Origin: Limnomonas spitsbergensis
Taxonomy: Eukaryota > Chlorophyta > Chlorophyceae > Chlamydomonadales
Reading direction: 5' to 3'
DNA: 64,000 nucleotides
Assembly (NCBI GenBank): GCA_037349105.1
Contig: JAYJMM010000019.1
Span: 62,001-126,000, forward strand
Shown here: positions 20,866 through 35,422 of the stretch, one piece after another
How positions within the stretch are numbered: the stretch's first letter is position 1
Layout of the letters: every line of letters starts with the position of its first letter
Program-made: the position numbers and the translations under genes
Notes under the pieces: generated by a model
Told to the model about the DNA's origin: nothing
Seen by the model: only the letters and a program-made list of their open reading frames with translations
The model's database searches: none

Positions 20866-22206
20866 GGGAGCAAATGAGGCCCTAAAATGCAATGATTTTA
20901 GGGATGCCAATTTTGTGCTCTTGAGTAGCCAGGTCTTATTTCGCTTTGCGTGGGTGTTGCATTTCCCTAGGGCATGCCCACCATGTGTGTGCATGGTCCG
21001 GGTCCCACTGTTGATATTTAAGACCTGCGAGCTTTTTTTCCGGGTACAGGGCGGGTCAGATGTATCGACACGTTTTAGGGGTACTGAGGTTTGACCTGCC
21101 GTCCCAACCTGGTTCACACTAGCAGTACCAACTGCAATTTGAAGTAATCTCTATATGAACTGCCTCGATCGACCTGGTGTGTTGCTACATCGTCAAGTGC
21201 TGTAATCAGCTTGCCATACACGGTTTATTGAGGTATGTTGGGGTATCATTTGAATCCGAATGGCAGTTGGATGCCAAAAACTGCCCCGTTGGGTACCAAA
21301 CTTGCGGCGGCTGAGCCTGAAAAGTGGCCAAAACCCGGTTAAGGTAGATCCTTAAGTGGGTGTAGGTGGGCCATAGAAGGAGGCATTGCCACCTTCCCTG
21401 TGTCATTTGGCCAATCCAACATGCAGATATGGCCTTCCATGTGGCCCACATCAGGGCTGTCTTTGATGGATTGGAATTCACTCCATACATGTCTGATTGC
21501 TACGATGTCTGGTGATTCAGAGAGCCTGAGAGTAGCTCATTAAGACTGCCCACCCAATTTGTGCACCATTCCCTACTCCAGAGGCTGCAAATTTGGGGCA
21601 AAGGTGGCTTGTCGGGAAGCCATGCCCCTTGCCCCATGCAGCCCCTCAGCCATGCAAGCTCCCATATCACTGCCACAGAGTTCCAGAATGCCTTAAGTCA
21701 GGTATCCACTCTTTATTCACACATCTTGATTTTCATGTCATTTATTCCAGGCTCACCTTCTTATCTGAGCTGAGCCAGCCAGATATGCCGAGGACTGGTT
21801 TTGCGAGAGGATGGAAAACAACAACACTGGTGGTTTCAGAGCCACAGCCCTAGGCTTTACAGCAGGTAATACTTCAGCTATCATGGAGTCCAGCACTGCA
21901 ATATAACATCCTCAAAAAATTAGAAGCAGGCCCCTCAGCATGGCCAAGTTATCTCAAAACATAAATTTATTGGAGTTGGTGATTCTGTCAAGTGGACTCC
22001 TCAAGCCCATTGTGTTTGCGTTTGATTATCTCAAGGGACAGTTGGTGCCTACCAGTATTAGTGCATTGCTAGCAATCAGGTTAGAGCACAGTCAATGTGT
22101 AACTGATATCAAGTCATGACCTAACCTCCTTGCACTGCTGGGCTTGTCCACGTTTTTACGATACATATGACCCGCCATGTGATGTAGCGGCGGTTGGCAA
22201 TAATTT

Positions 22207-23320
22207 TCAATATTTTGTCTTGTTGCCCTTCTTGCGCATGCATGCAACGATCCTTTTGGGCATGCTGCCCACCAGCTTAGAAAAGTACTCATTGGGTACT
22301 GCTGCTACCTCCTTGATTAGGGATACCTTAACCTCCTGGAGAGTTCTGCAGCCCTTAGCGTCCATCTTGGCCTGCATATATCCCCAAAAGTTCTCGATCG
22401 GACTCAAGTCCGGGCTGTTGGGAGGCCACTTCTGGAGGAGGCCCACGCTGCTGCCACGCTGGGAGTTCCACCTCTTCACCACATGTATGGCTGCTTTGTG
22501 AGTAGGGTCGTTGTCCTGCTGAAGGTACCATGTAGCAATGTCGTGCTGGGTGAAGAGGCGCTGTCCCTCAGGCAGGAATGTCGCCTTCACGACCTCCTCA
22601 TACTCCTCTGTGGTGATATTCCTGGCCACCTGGCCCCTCTTGTTCTTGAAGGTGGTCTTCTGGCTGCTGGTGCCTGCCACAAAGTGAAGCTTGCTGATTC
22701 CCCACTTGCAGATGCCCGCATACACATTGAGGACCAGGGGGTGATTTGGAGAGGCTGCCTCACGCACCGCTCTCTCACCCTCACCCTCCACGCCCCAGGA
22801 CACAGGCTGCACCTTCACCCCTGGGTAGGTAAATGGAAACTTCTTCCAGTCGGTGAAGAGGACGTGGCTCCAGTCCCTTCCCTTGCTGGCTTTGCAGAAG
22901 TCCAGCCGCTTCTACAGGTCGAGTTGACCCCGAAAGGTGCTTCCTAGGCGCACCCTGCAAAACCCTCAATTTTTTCCCAATCTCCGATGCGTGCCTCTGG
23001 GCTGCTCGAATGACAGTCTTCTTCCCCACTGGCCTGGTGACCAAGCCTAATGTCCCAAGCTCATGTGCAACTGTTTTTGCACCACCATGATGGTTGCTCA
23101 GCAGCAGGTCATAGGCCCGGGACTCCGCCTCTGGGCTGAGGATCCTCTTCTTGCCGGACTTTGGCGCGACGTGGACAGCTCCGGAATCTTTATATCGCTG
23201 CACCCAGTGCTCCACAACCCTGTCGGACAGTCCAAGCTGCCTAGCTGTCGTGGAGATGTCGTGGTTCTCATTCCACCTCGTTACGATAGCCCAACGGAGT
23301 TCTTCAGAGGTGAGCCCCAT
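22207..23320 (-). pseudogene. Tc1/mariner-like transposase pseudogene, copy 9
   Basis: One of the least damaged copies: only the shared frame break and TAG are seen, and all three catalytic acids are present. The catalytic half is open from the TAG to the normal TGA at 22207-22209. Confidence 0.87.
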
Positions 23321-24661
23321 GGGAGCAAATGAGGCCCTAAAATGCAATGATTTTAGGGATGCCAATTTTGTGCTCTTGAGTAGCCAGGTCTTATTTCGCT
23401 TTGCGTGGGTGTTGCATTTCCCTAGGGCATGCCCACCATGTGTGTGCATGGTCCGGGTCCCACTGTTGATATTTAAGACCTGCGAGCTTTTTTTCCGGGT
23501 ACAGGGCGGGTCAGATGTATCGACACGTTTTAGGGGTACTGAGGTTTGACCTGCCGTCCCAACCTGGTTCACACTAGCAGTACCAACTGCAATTTGAAGT
23601 AATCTCTATATGAACTGCCTCGATCGACCTGGTGTGTTGCTACATCGTCAAGTGCTGTAATCAGCTTGCCATACACGGTTTATTGAGGTATGTTGGGGTA
23701 TCATTTGAATCCGAATGGCAGTTGGATGCCAAAAACTGCCCCGTTGGGTACCAAACTTGCGGCGGCTGAGCCTGAAAAGTGGCCAAAACCCGGTTAAGGT
23801 AGATCCTTAAGTGGGTGTAGGTGGGCCATAGAAGGAGGCATTGCCACCTTCCCTGTGTCATTTGGCCAATCCAACATGCAGATATGGCCTTCCATGTGGC
23901 CCACATCAGGGCTGTCTTTGATGGATTGGAATTCACTCCATACATGTCTGATTGCTACGATGTCTGGTGATTCAGAGAGCCTGAGAGTAGCTCATTAAGA
24001 CTGCCCACCCAATTTGTGCACCATTCCCTACTCCAGAGGCTGCAAATTTGGGGCAAAGGTGGCTTGTCGGGAAGCCATGCCCCTTGCCCCATGCAGCCCC
24101 TCAGCCATGCAAGCTCCCATATCACTGCCACAGAGTTCCAGAATGCCTTAAGTCAGGTATCCACTCTTTATTCACACATCTTGATTTTCATGTCATTTAT
24201 TCCAGGCTCACCTTCTTATCTGAGCTGAGCCAGCCAGATATGCCGAGGACTGGTTTTGCGAGAGGATGGAAAACAACAACACTGGTGGTTTCAGAGCCAC
24301 AGCCCTAGGCTTTACAGCAGGTAATACTTCAGCTATCATGGAGTCCAGCACTGCAATATAACATCCTCAAAAAATTAGAAGCAGGCCCCTCAGCATGGCC
24401 AAGTTATCTCAAAACATAAATTTATTGGAGTTGGTGATTCTGTCAAGTGGACTCCTCAAGCCCATTGTGTTTGCGTTTGATTATCTCAAGGGACAGTTGG
24501 TGCCTACCAGTATTAGTGCATTGCTAGCAATCAGGTTAGAGCACAGTCAATGTGTAACTGATATCAAGTCATGACCTAACCTCCTTGCACTGCTGGGCTT
24601 GTCCACGTTTTTACGATACATATGACCCGCCATGTGATGTAGCGGCGGTTGGCAATAATTT

Positions 24662-25775
24662 TCAATATTTTGTCTTGTTGCCCTTCTTGCGCATGCATGC
24701 AACGATCCTTTTGGGCATGCTGCCCACCAGCTTAGAAAAGTACTCATTGGGTACTGCTGCTACCTCCTTGATTAGGGATACCTTAACCTCCTGGAGAGTT
24801 CTGCAGCCCTTAGCGTCCATCTTGGCCTGCATATATCCCCAAAAGTTCTCGATCGGACTCAAGTCCGGGCTGTTGGGAGGCCACTTCTGGAGGAGGCCCA
24901 CGCTGCTGCCACGCTGGGAGTTCCACCTCTTCACCACATGTATGGCTGCTTTGTGAGTAGGGTCGTTGTCCTGCTGAAGGTACCATGTAGCAATGTCGTG
25001 CTGGGTGAAGAGGCGCTGTCCCTCATGCATGAATGTCGCCTTCACGACCTCCTCATACTCCTCTGTGGTGATATTCCTGGCCACCTGGCCCCTCTTGTTC
25101 TTGAAGGTGGTCTTCTGGCTGCTGGTGCCTGCCACAAAGTGAAGCTTGCTGATTCCCCACTTGCAGATGCCCGCATACACGTTGAGGACCAGGGGGTGAT
25201 TTGGATAGGCTGCCTCACGCACCGCTCTCTCACCCTCACCCTCCACGCCCCAGGACACAGGCTGCACCTTCACCCCTGGGTAGGTAAATGGAAACTTCTT
25301 CCAGTCGGTGAAGAGGACGTGGCTCCAGTCCCTTCCCTTGCTGGCTTTGCAGAAGTCCAGCCGCTTCTACAGGTCGAGTAGACCCCGAAAGCTGCTTCCT
25401 AGGCGCACCCTGCAGAACCCTCAATTTTTTCCCAATGTCCGATGCGTGCCTCTGGGCTGCTCGAATGACAGTCTTCTTCCCCACTGGCCTGGTGACCAAG
25501 CCTAATTTCCCAAGCTCATGTGCAACTGTTTTTGCACCACCATGATGGTTGCTCAGCAGCAGGTCATAGGCCCGGGACTCCGCCTCTGGGCTGAGGATCC
25601 TCTTCTTGCCGGACTTTGGCGCGACGTGGACAGCTCCGGAATCTTTATATCGCTGCACCCAGTGCTCCACAACCCTGTCGGACAGTCCAAGCTGCCTAGT
25701 TGTCGTAGAGATGTCGTGGTTCTCATTCCACCTCGTTATGATAGCCCAACGGAGTTCTTCAGAGGTGAGCCCCAT
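24662..25775 (-). pseudogene. Tc1/mariner-like transposase pseudogene, copy 10
   Basis: Only the shared frame break and TAG are seen, with the catalytic triad kept. A T-to-A change near 25380 alters one residue just before the TAG (Gln to Leu). In the first helix-turn-helix it carries the Thr variant (STTTRQ) also found in copies 1 and 2, not the common Ala. Confidence 0.86.
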
Positions 25776-27116
25776 GGGAGCAAATGAGGCCCTAAAATGC
25801 AATGATTTTAGGGATGCCAATTTTGTGCTCTTGAGTAGCCAGGTCTTATTTCGCTTTGCGTGGGTGTTGCATTTCCCTAGGGCATGCCCACCATGTGTGT
25901 GCATGGTCCGGGTCCCACTGTTGATATTTAAGACCTGCGAGCTTTTTTTCCGGGTACAGGGCGGGTCAGATGTATCGACACGTTTTAGGGGTACTGAGGT
26001 TTGACCTGCCGTCCCAACTTGGTTCACACTAGCAGTACCAACTGCAATTTGAAGTAATCTCTATATGAACTGCCTCGATCGACCTGGTGTGTTGCTACAT
26101 CGTCAAGTGCTGTAATCAGCTTGCCATACACGGTTTATTGAGGTCTGTTGGGGTATCATTTGAATCCGAATGGCAGTTGGATGCCAAAAACTGCCCCGTT
26201 GGGTACCAAACTTGCGGCGGCTGAGCCTGAAAAGTGGCCAAAACCCGGTTAAGGTAGATCCTTAAGTGGGTGTAGGTGGGCCATAGAAGGAGGCATTGCC
26301 ACCTTCCCTGTGTCATTTGGCCAATCCAACATGCAGATATGGCCTTCCATGTGGCCCACATCAGGGCTGTCTTTGATGGATTGGAATTCACTCCATACAT
26401 GTCTGATTGCTACGATGTCTGGTGATTCAGAGAGCCTGAGAGTAGCTCATTAAGACTGCCCACCCAATTTGTGCACCATTCCCTACTCCAGAGGCTGCAA
26501 ATTTGGGGCAAAGGTGGCTTGTCGGGAAGCCATGCCCCTTGCCCCATGCAGCCCCTCAGCCATGCAAGCTCCCATATCACTGCCACAGAGTTCCAGAATG
26601 CCTTAAGTCAGGTATCCACTCTTTATTCACACATCTTGATTTTCATGTCATTTATTCCAGGCTCACCTTCTTATCTGAGCTGAGCCAGCCAGATATGCCG
26701 AGGACTGGTTTTGCGAGAGGATGGAAAACAACAACACTGGTGGTTTCAGAGCCACAGCCCTAGGCTTTACAGCAGGTAATACTTCAGCTATCATGGAGTC
26801 CAGCACTGCAATATAACATCCTCAAAAAATTAGAAGCAGGCCCCTCAGCATGGCCAAGTTATCTCAAAACATAAATTTATTGGAGTTGGTGATTCTGTCA
26901 AGTGGACTCCTCAAGCCCATTGTGTTTGCGTTTGATTATCTCAAGGGACAGTTGGTGCCTACCAGTATTAGTGCATTGCTAGCAATCAGGTTAGAGCACA
27001 GTCAATGTGTAACTGATATCAAGTCATGACCTAACCTCCTTGCACTGCTGGGCTTGTCCACGTTTTTACGATACATATGACCCGCCATGTGATGTAGCGG
27101 CGGTTGGCAATAATTT

Positions 27117-28230
27117 TCAATATTTTGTCTTGTTGCCCTTCTTGCGCATGCATGCAACGATCCTTTTGGGCATGCTGCCCACCAGCTTAGAAAAGTACTC
27201 ATTGGGTACTGCTGCTACCTCCTTGATTAGGGATACCTTAACCTCCTGGAGAGTTCTGCAACCCTTAGCGTCCATCTTGGCCTGCATATATCCCCAAAAG
27301 TTCTTGATCGGACTCAAGTCCGGGCTGTTGGGAGGCCACTTCTGGAGGAGGCCCACGCTGCTGCCACGCTGGGAGTTCCACCTCTTCACCACAGGTATGG
27401 CTGCTTTGTGAGTAGGGTCGTTGTCATGCTGAAGGTACCATGTAGCAATGTCGTGCTGGGTGAAGAGGCGCTGTCCCTCAGGCAGGAATGTCGCCTTCAC
27501 GACCTCCTCATACTCCTCTGTGGTGATATTCCTGGCCACCTGGCCCCTCTTGTTCTTGAAGGTGGTCTTCTGGCTGCTGGTGCCTGCCACAAAGTGAAGC
27601 TTGCTGATTCCCCACTTGCATATGCCCGCATACACGTTGAGGACCAGGGGGTGATTTGGAGAGGCTGCCTCACGCACCGCTCCCTCACCCTCACCCTCCA
27701 CGCCCCAGGACACAGGCTGCACCTTCACCCCTGGGTAGGTAAATGGAAACTTCTTCCAGTCGGTGAAGAGGACGTGGCTCCAGTCCCTTCCCTTGCTGGC
27801 TTTGCAGAAGTCCAGCCGCTTCTACAGGTCGAGTTGACCCCGAAAGGTGCTTCCTAGGCGCACCCTGCAGAACCCTCAATTTTTTCCCAATCTCCGATGC
27901 GTGCCTCTGGGCTGCTCGAATGACAGTCTTCTTCCCCACTGGCCTGGTGACCAAGCCTAATGTCCCAAGCTCATGTGCAACTGTTTTTGCACCACCATGA
28001 TGGTTGCTCAGCAGCAGGTCATAGGCCCGGGACTCCGCCTCTGGGCTGAGGATCCTCTTCTTGCCGGACTTTGGCGCGACGTGGACAGCTCCGGAATCTT
28101 TATATCGCTGCACCCAGTGCTCCACAACCCTGTCGGACAGTCCAAGCTGCCTAGCTGTCGTGGAGATGTCGTGGTTCTCATTCCACCTCGTTACGATAGC
28201 CCAACGGAGTTCTTCAGAGGTGAGCCCCAT
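27117..28230 (-). pseudogene. Tc1/mariner-like transposase pseudogene, copy 11
   Basis: Shared frame break and TAG, plus Glu-to-Lys at the third catalytic position (27303-27305). It is the first of four consecutive units with this change (copies 11-14). Confidence 0.86.
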
Positions 28231-29571
28231 GGGAGCAAATGAGGCCCTAAAATGCAATGATTTTAGGGATGCCAATTTTGTGCTCTTGAGTAGCCAGGTC
28301 TTATTTCGCTTTGCGTGGGTGTTGCATTTCCCTAGGGCATGCCCACCATGTGTGTGCATGGTCCGGGTCCCACTGTTGATATTTAAGACCTGCGAGCTTT
28401 TTTTCCGGGTACAGGGCGGGTCAGATGTATCGACACGTTTTAGGGGTACTGAGGTTTGACCTGCCGTCCCAACCTGGTTCACACTAGCAGTACCAACTGC
28501 AATTTGAAGTAATCTCTATATGAACTGCCTCGATCGACCTGGTGTGTTGCTACATCGTCAAGTGCTGTAATCAGCTTGCCATACACGGTTTATTGAGGTC
28601 TGTTGGGGTATCATTTGAATCCGAATGGCAGTTGGATGCCAAAAACTGCCCCGTTGGGTACCAAACTTGCGGCGGCTGAGCCTGAAAAGTGGCCAAAACC
28701 CGGTTAAGGTAGATCCTTAAGTGGGTGTAGGTGGGCCATAGAAGGAGGCATTGCCACCTTCCCTGTGTCATTTGGCCAATCCAACATGCAGATATGGCCT
28801 TCCATGTGGCCCACATCAGGGCTGTCTTTGATGGATTGGAATTCACTCCATACATGTCTGATTGCTACGATGTCTGGTGATTCAGAGAGCCTGAGAGTAG
28901 CTCATTAAGACTGCCCACCCAATTTGTGCACCATTCCCTACTCCAGAGGCTGCAAATTTGGGGCAAAGGTGGCTTGTCGGGAAGCCATGCCCCTTGCCCC
29001 ATGCAGCCCCTCAGCCATGCAAGCTCCCATATCACTGCCACAGAGTTCCAGAATGCCTTAAGTCAGGTATCCACTCTTTATTCACACATCTTGATTTTCA
29101 TGTCATTTATTCCAGGCTCACCTTCTTATCTGAGCTGAGCCAGCCAGATATGCCGAGGACTGGTTTTGCGAGAGGATGGAAAACAACAACACTGGTGGTT
29201 TCAGAGCCACAGCCCTAGGCTTTACAGCAGGTAATACTTCAGCTATCATGGAGTCCAGCACTGCAATATAACATCCTCAAAAAATTAGAAGCAGGCCCCT
29301 CAGCATGGCCAAGTTATCTCAAAACATAAATTTATTGGAGTTGGTGATTCTGTCAAGTGGACTCCTCAAGCCCATTGTGTTTGCGTTTGATTATCTCAAG
29401 GGACAGTTGGTGCCTACCAGTATTAGTGCATTGCTAGCAATCAGGTTAGAGCACAGTCAATGTGTAACTGATATCAAGTCATGACCTAACCTCCTTGCAC
29501 TGCTGGGCTTGTCCACGTTTTTACGATACATATGACCCGCCATGTGATGTAGCGGCGGTTGGCAATAATTT

Positions 29572-30685
29572 TCAATATTTTGTCTTGTTGCCCTTCTTGC
29601 GCATGCATGCAACGATCCTTTTGGGCATGCTGCCCACCAGCTTAGAAAAGTACTCATTGGGTACTGCTGCTACCTCCTTGATTAGGGATACCTTAACCTC
29701 ATGGAGAGTTCTGCAACCCTTAGCGTCCATCTTGGCCTGCATATATCCCCAAAAGTTCTTGATCGGACTCAAGTCCGGGCTGTTGGGAGGCCACTTCTGG
29801 AGGAGGCCCACGCTGCTGCCACGCTGGGAGTTCCACCTCTTCACCACAGGTATGGCTGCTTTGTGAGTAGGGTCGTTGTCATGCTGAAGGTACCATGTAG
29901 CAATGTCGTGCTGGGTGAAGAGGCGCTGTCCCTCAGGCAGGAATGTCGCCTTCACGACCTCCTCATACTCCTCTGTGGTGATATTCCTGGCCACCTGGCC
30001 CCTCTTGTTCTTGAAGGTGGTCTTCTGGCTGCTGGTGCCTGCCACAAAGTGAAGCTTGCTGATTCCCCACTTGCATATGCCCGCATACACGTTGAGGACC
30101 AGGGGGTGATTTGGAGAGGCTGCCTCACGCACCGCTCCCTCACCCTCACCCTCCACGCCCCAGGACACAGGCTGCACCTTCACCCCTGGGTAGGTAAATG
30201 GAAACTTCTTCCAGTCGGTGAAGAGGACGTGGCTCCAGTCCCTTCCCTTGCTGGCTTTGCAGAAGTCCAGCCGCTTCTACAGGTCGAGTTGACCCCGAAA
30301 GCTGCTTCCTAGGCGCACCCTGCAAAACCCTCAATTTTTTCCCAATCTCCGATGCGTGCCTCTGGGCTGCTCGAATGACAGTCTTCTTCCCCACTGGCCT
30401 GGTGACCAAGCCTAATGTCCCAAGCTCATGTGCAACTGTTTTTGCACCACCATGATGGTTGCTCAGCAGCAGGTCATAGGCCCGGGACTCCGCCTCTGGG
30501 CTGAGGATCCTCTTCTTGCCGGACTTTGGCGCGACGTGGACAGCTCCGGAATCTTTATATCGCTGCACCCAGTGCTCCACAACCCTGTCGGACAGTCCAA
30601 GCTGCCTAGCTGTCGTGGAGATGTCGTGGTTCTCATTCCACCTCGTTACGATAGCCCAACGGAGTTCTTCAGAGGTGAGCCCCAT
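29572..30685 (-). pseudogene. Tc1/mariner-like transposase pseudogene, copy 12
   Basis: Shared frame break and TAG, plus Glu-to-Lys (29758-29760). The outer right end of this element and the start of its spacer are removed by a deletion of about 164 bp after 30894, so the unit is only 2,291 bp long. Confidence 0.86.
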
Positions 30686-30887
30686 GGGAGCAAATGAGGC
30701 CCTAAAATGCAATGATTTTAGGGATGCCAATTTTGTGCTCTTGAGTAACCAGGTCTTATTTTGCTTCGCGTGGGTGTTGCATTTCCCTAGGGCATGCCCA
30801 CCATGTGTGTGCATGGTCCGGGTCCCACTGTTGATATTTAAGACCTGCGAGCTTTTTTTCCGGGTACATGGCGGGTCAGATGTATCG

Positions 30888-31814
30888 ACACGTTTGGGGT
30901 ATCATTTGAATCCGAATGGCAGTTGGATGCCAAAAACTGCCCCGTTGGGTACCAAACTTGCGGCGGCTGAGCCTGAAAAGTGGCCAAAACCCGGTTAAGG
31001 TAGATCCTTAAGTGGGTATAGGTGGGCCATAGATGGAGGCATTGCCACCTTCCCTGTGTCATTTGGCCAATCCAACATGCAGATATGGCCTTCCATGTGG
31101 CCCACATCAGGGCTGTCTTTGATGGATTGGAATTCACTCCATACATGTCTGATTGCTACGATGTCTGGTGATTCAGAGAGCCTGAGAGTAGCTCATTAAG
31201 ACTGCCCACCCAATTTGTGCACCATTCCCTACTCCAGAGGCTGCAAATTTGGGGCAAAGGTGGCTTGTCGGGAAGCCATGCCCCTTGCCCCATGCAGCCC
31301 CTCAGCCATGCAAGCTCCCATATCACTGCCACAGAGTTCCAGAATGCCTCAAGTCAGGTATCCACTATTTATTCACACATCTTGATTTTCATGTCATTTA
31401 TTCCAGGCTCACCTTCTTATCTGAGCTGAGCCAGCCAGATATGCCGAGGACTGGTTTTGCGAGAGGATGGAAAACAACAACACTGGTGGTTTCAGAGCCA
31501 CAGCCCTAGGCTTTACAGCAGGTAATACTTCAGCTATCATGGAGTCCAGCACTGCAATATAACATCCTCAAAAAATTAGAAGCAGGCCCCTCAGCATGGC
31601 CAAGTTATCTCAAAACATAAATTTATTGGAGTTGGTGATTCTGTCAAGTGGACTCCTCAAGCCCATTGTGTTTGCGTTTGATTATCTCAAGGGACAGTTG
31701 GTGCCTACCAGTATTAGTGCATTGCTAGCAATCAGGTTAGAGCACAGTCAATGTGTAACTGATATCAAGTCATGACCTAACCTCCTTGCACTGCTGGGCT
31801 TGTCCACGTTTTTA
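30888..31814. repeat. Spacer of unit 12 with a deletion of about 164 bp
   Basis: The sequence jumps from the right inverted repeat (CGACACGTTT) straight to GGGGTATCATTTG of the spacer. The outer part of the transposon end, starting CAGTACCCC on the minus strand, and about 150 bp of spacer are missing. Only two or so bases of microhomology are seen at the join. The deletion occurs in this unit only. Confidence 0.8.
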
Positions 31815-31862
31815 CGATACATATGACCCGCCATGTGATGTAGCGGCGGTTGGCAATAATTT

Positions 31863-32976
31863 TCAATATTTTGTCTTGTTGCCCTTCTTGCGCATGCATG
31901 CAACGATCCTTTTGGGCATGCTGCCCACCAGCTTAGAAAAGTACTCATTGGGTACTGCTGCTACCTCCTTGATTAGGGATACCTTAACCTCCTGGAGAGT
32001 TCTGCAACCCTTAGCGTCCATCTTGGCCTGCATATATCCCCAAAAGTTCTTGATCGGACTCAAGTCCGGGCTGTTGGGAGGCCACTTCTGGAGGAGGCCC
32101 ACGCTGCTGCCACGCTGGGAGTTCCACCTCTTCACCACAGGTATGGCTGCTTTGTGAGTAGGGTCGTTGTCATGCTGAAGGTACCATGTAGCAATGTCGT
32201 GCTGGGTGAAGAGGCGCTGTCCCTCAGGCAGGAATGTCGCCTTCACGACCTCCTCATACTCCTCTGTGGTGATATTCCTGGCCACCTGGCCCCTCTTGTT
32301 CTTGAAGGTGGTCTTCTGGCTGCTGGTGCCTGCCACAAAGTGAAGCTTGCTGATTCCCCACTTGCATATGCCCGCATACACGTTGAGGACCAGGGGGTGA
32401 TTTGGAGAGGCTGCCTCACGCACCGCTCCCTCACCCTCACCCTCCACGCCCCAGGACACAGGCTGCACCTTCACCCCTGGGTAGGTAAATGGAAACTTCT
32501 TCCAGTCGGTGAAGAGGACGTGGCTCCAGTCCCTTCCCTTGCTGGCTTTGCAGAAGTCCAGCCGCTTCTACAGGTCGAGTTGACCCCGAAAGCTGCTTCC
32601 TAGGCGCACCCTGCAGAACCCTCAATTTTTTCCCAATCTCCGATGCGTGCCTCTGGGCTGCTCGAATGACAGTCTTCTTCCCCACTGGCCTGGTGACCAA
32701 GCCTAATGTCCCAAGCTCATGTGCAACTGTTTTTGCACCACCATGATGGTTGCTCAGCAGCAGGTCATAGGCCCGGGACTCCGCCTCTGGGCTGAGGATC
32801 CTCTTCTTGCCGGACTTTGGCGCGACGTGGACAGCTCCGGAATCTTTATATCGCTGCACCCAGTGCTCCACAACCCTGTCGGACAGTCCAAGCTGCCTAG
32901 CTGTCGTGGAGATGTCGTGGTTCTCATTCCACCTCGTTACGATAGCCCAACGGAGTTCTTCAGAGGTGAGCCCCAT
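31863..32976 (-). pseudogene. Tc1/mariner-like transposase pseudogene, copy 13
   Basis: Shared frame break and TAG, plus Glu-to-Lys (32049-32051). It also carries the three linked upstream substitutions near 33037-33058 that mark copies 12-17 and copy 23. Confidence 0.86.
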
Positions 32977-34308
32977 GGGAGCAAATGAGGCCCTAAAATG
33001 CAATGATTTTAGGGATGCCAATTTTGTGCTCTTGAGTAACCAGGTCTTATTTTGCTTCGCGTGGGTGTTGCATTTCCCTAGGGCATGCCCACCATGTGTG
33101 TGCATGGTCCGGGTCCCACTGTTGATATTTACGACCTGCGAGCTTTTTTTCCGGGTACAGGGCGGGTCAGATGTATCGACACGTTTTAGGGGTACTGAGG
33201 TTTGACCTGCCGTCCCAACCTGGTTCACACTAGCAGTACCAACTGCAATTTGAAGTAATCTCTATATGAACTGCCTCGATCGACCTGGTGTGTTGCTACA
33301 TCGTCAAGTGCTGTAATCAGCTTGCCATACACGGTTTATTGAGGTCTGTTGGGGTATCATTTGAATCGGAATGGCAGTTGGATGCCAAAAACTGCCCCGT
33401 TGGGTACCAAACTTGCGGCGGCTGAGCCTGAAAAGTGGCCAACACCCGGTTAAGGTAGATCCTTAAGTGGGTGTAGGTGGGCCATAGAAGCCACCTTCCC
33501 TGTGTCATTTGGCCAATCCAACATGCAGATATGGCCTTCCATGTGGCCCACATCAGGGCTGTCTTTGATGGATTGGAATTCACTCCATACATGTCTGATT
33601 GCTACGATGTCTGGTGATTCAGAGAGCCTGAGAGTAGCTCATTAAGACTGCCCACCCAATTTGTGCACCATTCCCTACTCCAGAGGCTGCAAATTTGGGG
33701 CAAAGGTGGCTTGTCGGGAAGCCATGCCCCTTGCCCCATGCAGCCCCTCAGCCATGCAAGCTCCCATATCACTGCCACAGAGTTCCAGAATGCCTTAAGT
33801 CAGGTATCCACTCTTTATTCACACATCTTGATTTTCATGTCATTTATTCCAGGCTCACCTTCTTATCTGAGCTGAGCCAGCCAGATATGCCGAGGACTGG
33901 TTTTGCGAGAGGATGGAAAACAACAACACTGGTGGTTTCAGAGCCACAGCCCTAGGCTTTACAGCAGGTAATACTTCAGCTATCATGGAGTCCAGCACTG
34001 CAATATAACATCCTCAAAAAATTAGAAGCAGGCCCCTCAGCATGGCCAAGTTATCTCAAAACATAAATTTATTGGAGTTGGTGATTCTGTCAAGTGGACT
34101 CCTCAAGCCCATTGTGTTTGCGTTTGATTATCTCAAGGGACAGTTGGTGCCTACCAGTATTAGTGCATTGCTAGCAATCAGGTTAGAGCACAGTCAATGT
34201 GTAACTGATATCAAGTCATGACCTAACCTCCTTGCACTGCTGGGCTTGTCCACGTTTTTACGATACATATGACCCGCCATGTGATGTAGCGGCGGTTGGC
34301 AATAATTT

Positions 34309-35422
34309 TCAATATTTTGTCTTGTTGCCCTTCTTGCGCATGCATGCAACGATCCTTTTGGGCATGCTGCCCACCAGCTTAGAAAAGTACTCATTGGGTA
34401 CTGCTGCTACCTCCTTGATTAGGGATACCTTAACCTCATGGAGAGTTCTGCAACCCTTAGCGTCCATCTTGGCCTGCATATATCCCCAAAAGTTCTTGAT
34501 CGGACTCAAGTCCGGGCTGTTGGGAGGCCACTTCTGGAGGAGGCCCACGCTGCTGCCACGCTGGGAGTTCCACCTCTTCACCACAGGTATGGCTGCTTTG
34601 TGAGTAGGGTCGTTGTCATGCTGAAGGTACCATGTAGCAATGTCGTGCTGGGTGAAGAGGCGCTGTCCCTCAGGCAGGAATGTCGCCTTCACGACCTCCT
34701 CATACTCCTCTGTGGTGATATTCCTGGCCACCTGGCCCCTCTTGTTCTTGAAGGTGGTCTTCTGGCTGCTGGTGCCTGCCACAAAGTGAAGCTTGCTGAT
34801 TCCCCACTTGCATATGCCCGCATACACGTTGAGGACCAGGGGGTGATTTGGAGAGGCTGCCTCACGCACCGCTCCCTCACCCTCACCCTCCACGCCCCAG
34901 GACACAGGCTGCACCTTCACCCCTGGGTAGGTAAATGGAAACTTCTTCCAGTCGGTGAAGAGGACGTGGCTCCAGTCCCTTCCCTTGCTGGCTTTGCAGA
35001 AGTCCAGCCGCTTCTACAGGTCGAGTTGACCCCGAAAGCTGCTTCCTAGGCGCACCCTGCAGAACCCTCAATTTTTTCCCAATCTCCGATGCGTGCCTCT
35101 GGGCTGCTCGAATGACAGTCTTCTTCCCCACTGGCCTGGTGACCAAGCCTAATGTCCCAAGCTCATGTGCAACTGTTTTTGCACCACCATGATGGTTGCT
35201 CAGCAGCAGGTCATAGGCCCGGGACTCCGCCTCTGGGCTGAGGATCCTCTTCTTGCCGGACTTTGGCGCGACGTGGACAGCTCCGGAATCTTTATATCGC
35301 TGCACCCAGTGCTCCACAACCCTGTCGGACAGTCCAAGCTGCCTAGCTGTCGTGGAGATGTCGTGGTTCTCATTCCACCTCGTTACGATAGCCCAACGGA
35401 GTTCTTCAGAGGTGAGCCCCAT
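34309..35422 (-). pseudogene. Tc1/mariner-like transposase pseudogene, copy 14
   Basis: Shared frame break and TAG, plus Glu-to-Lys (34495-34497). It is the last copy to the right with this change; all later copies keep Glu. Confidence 0.86.
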
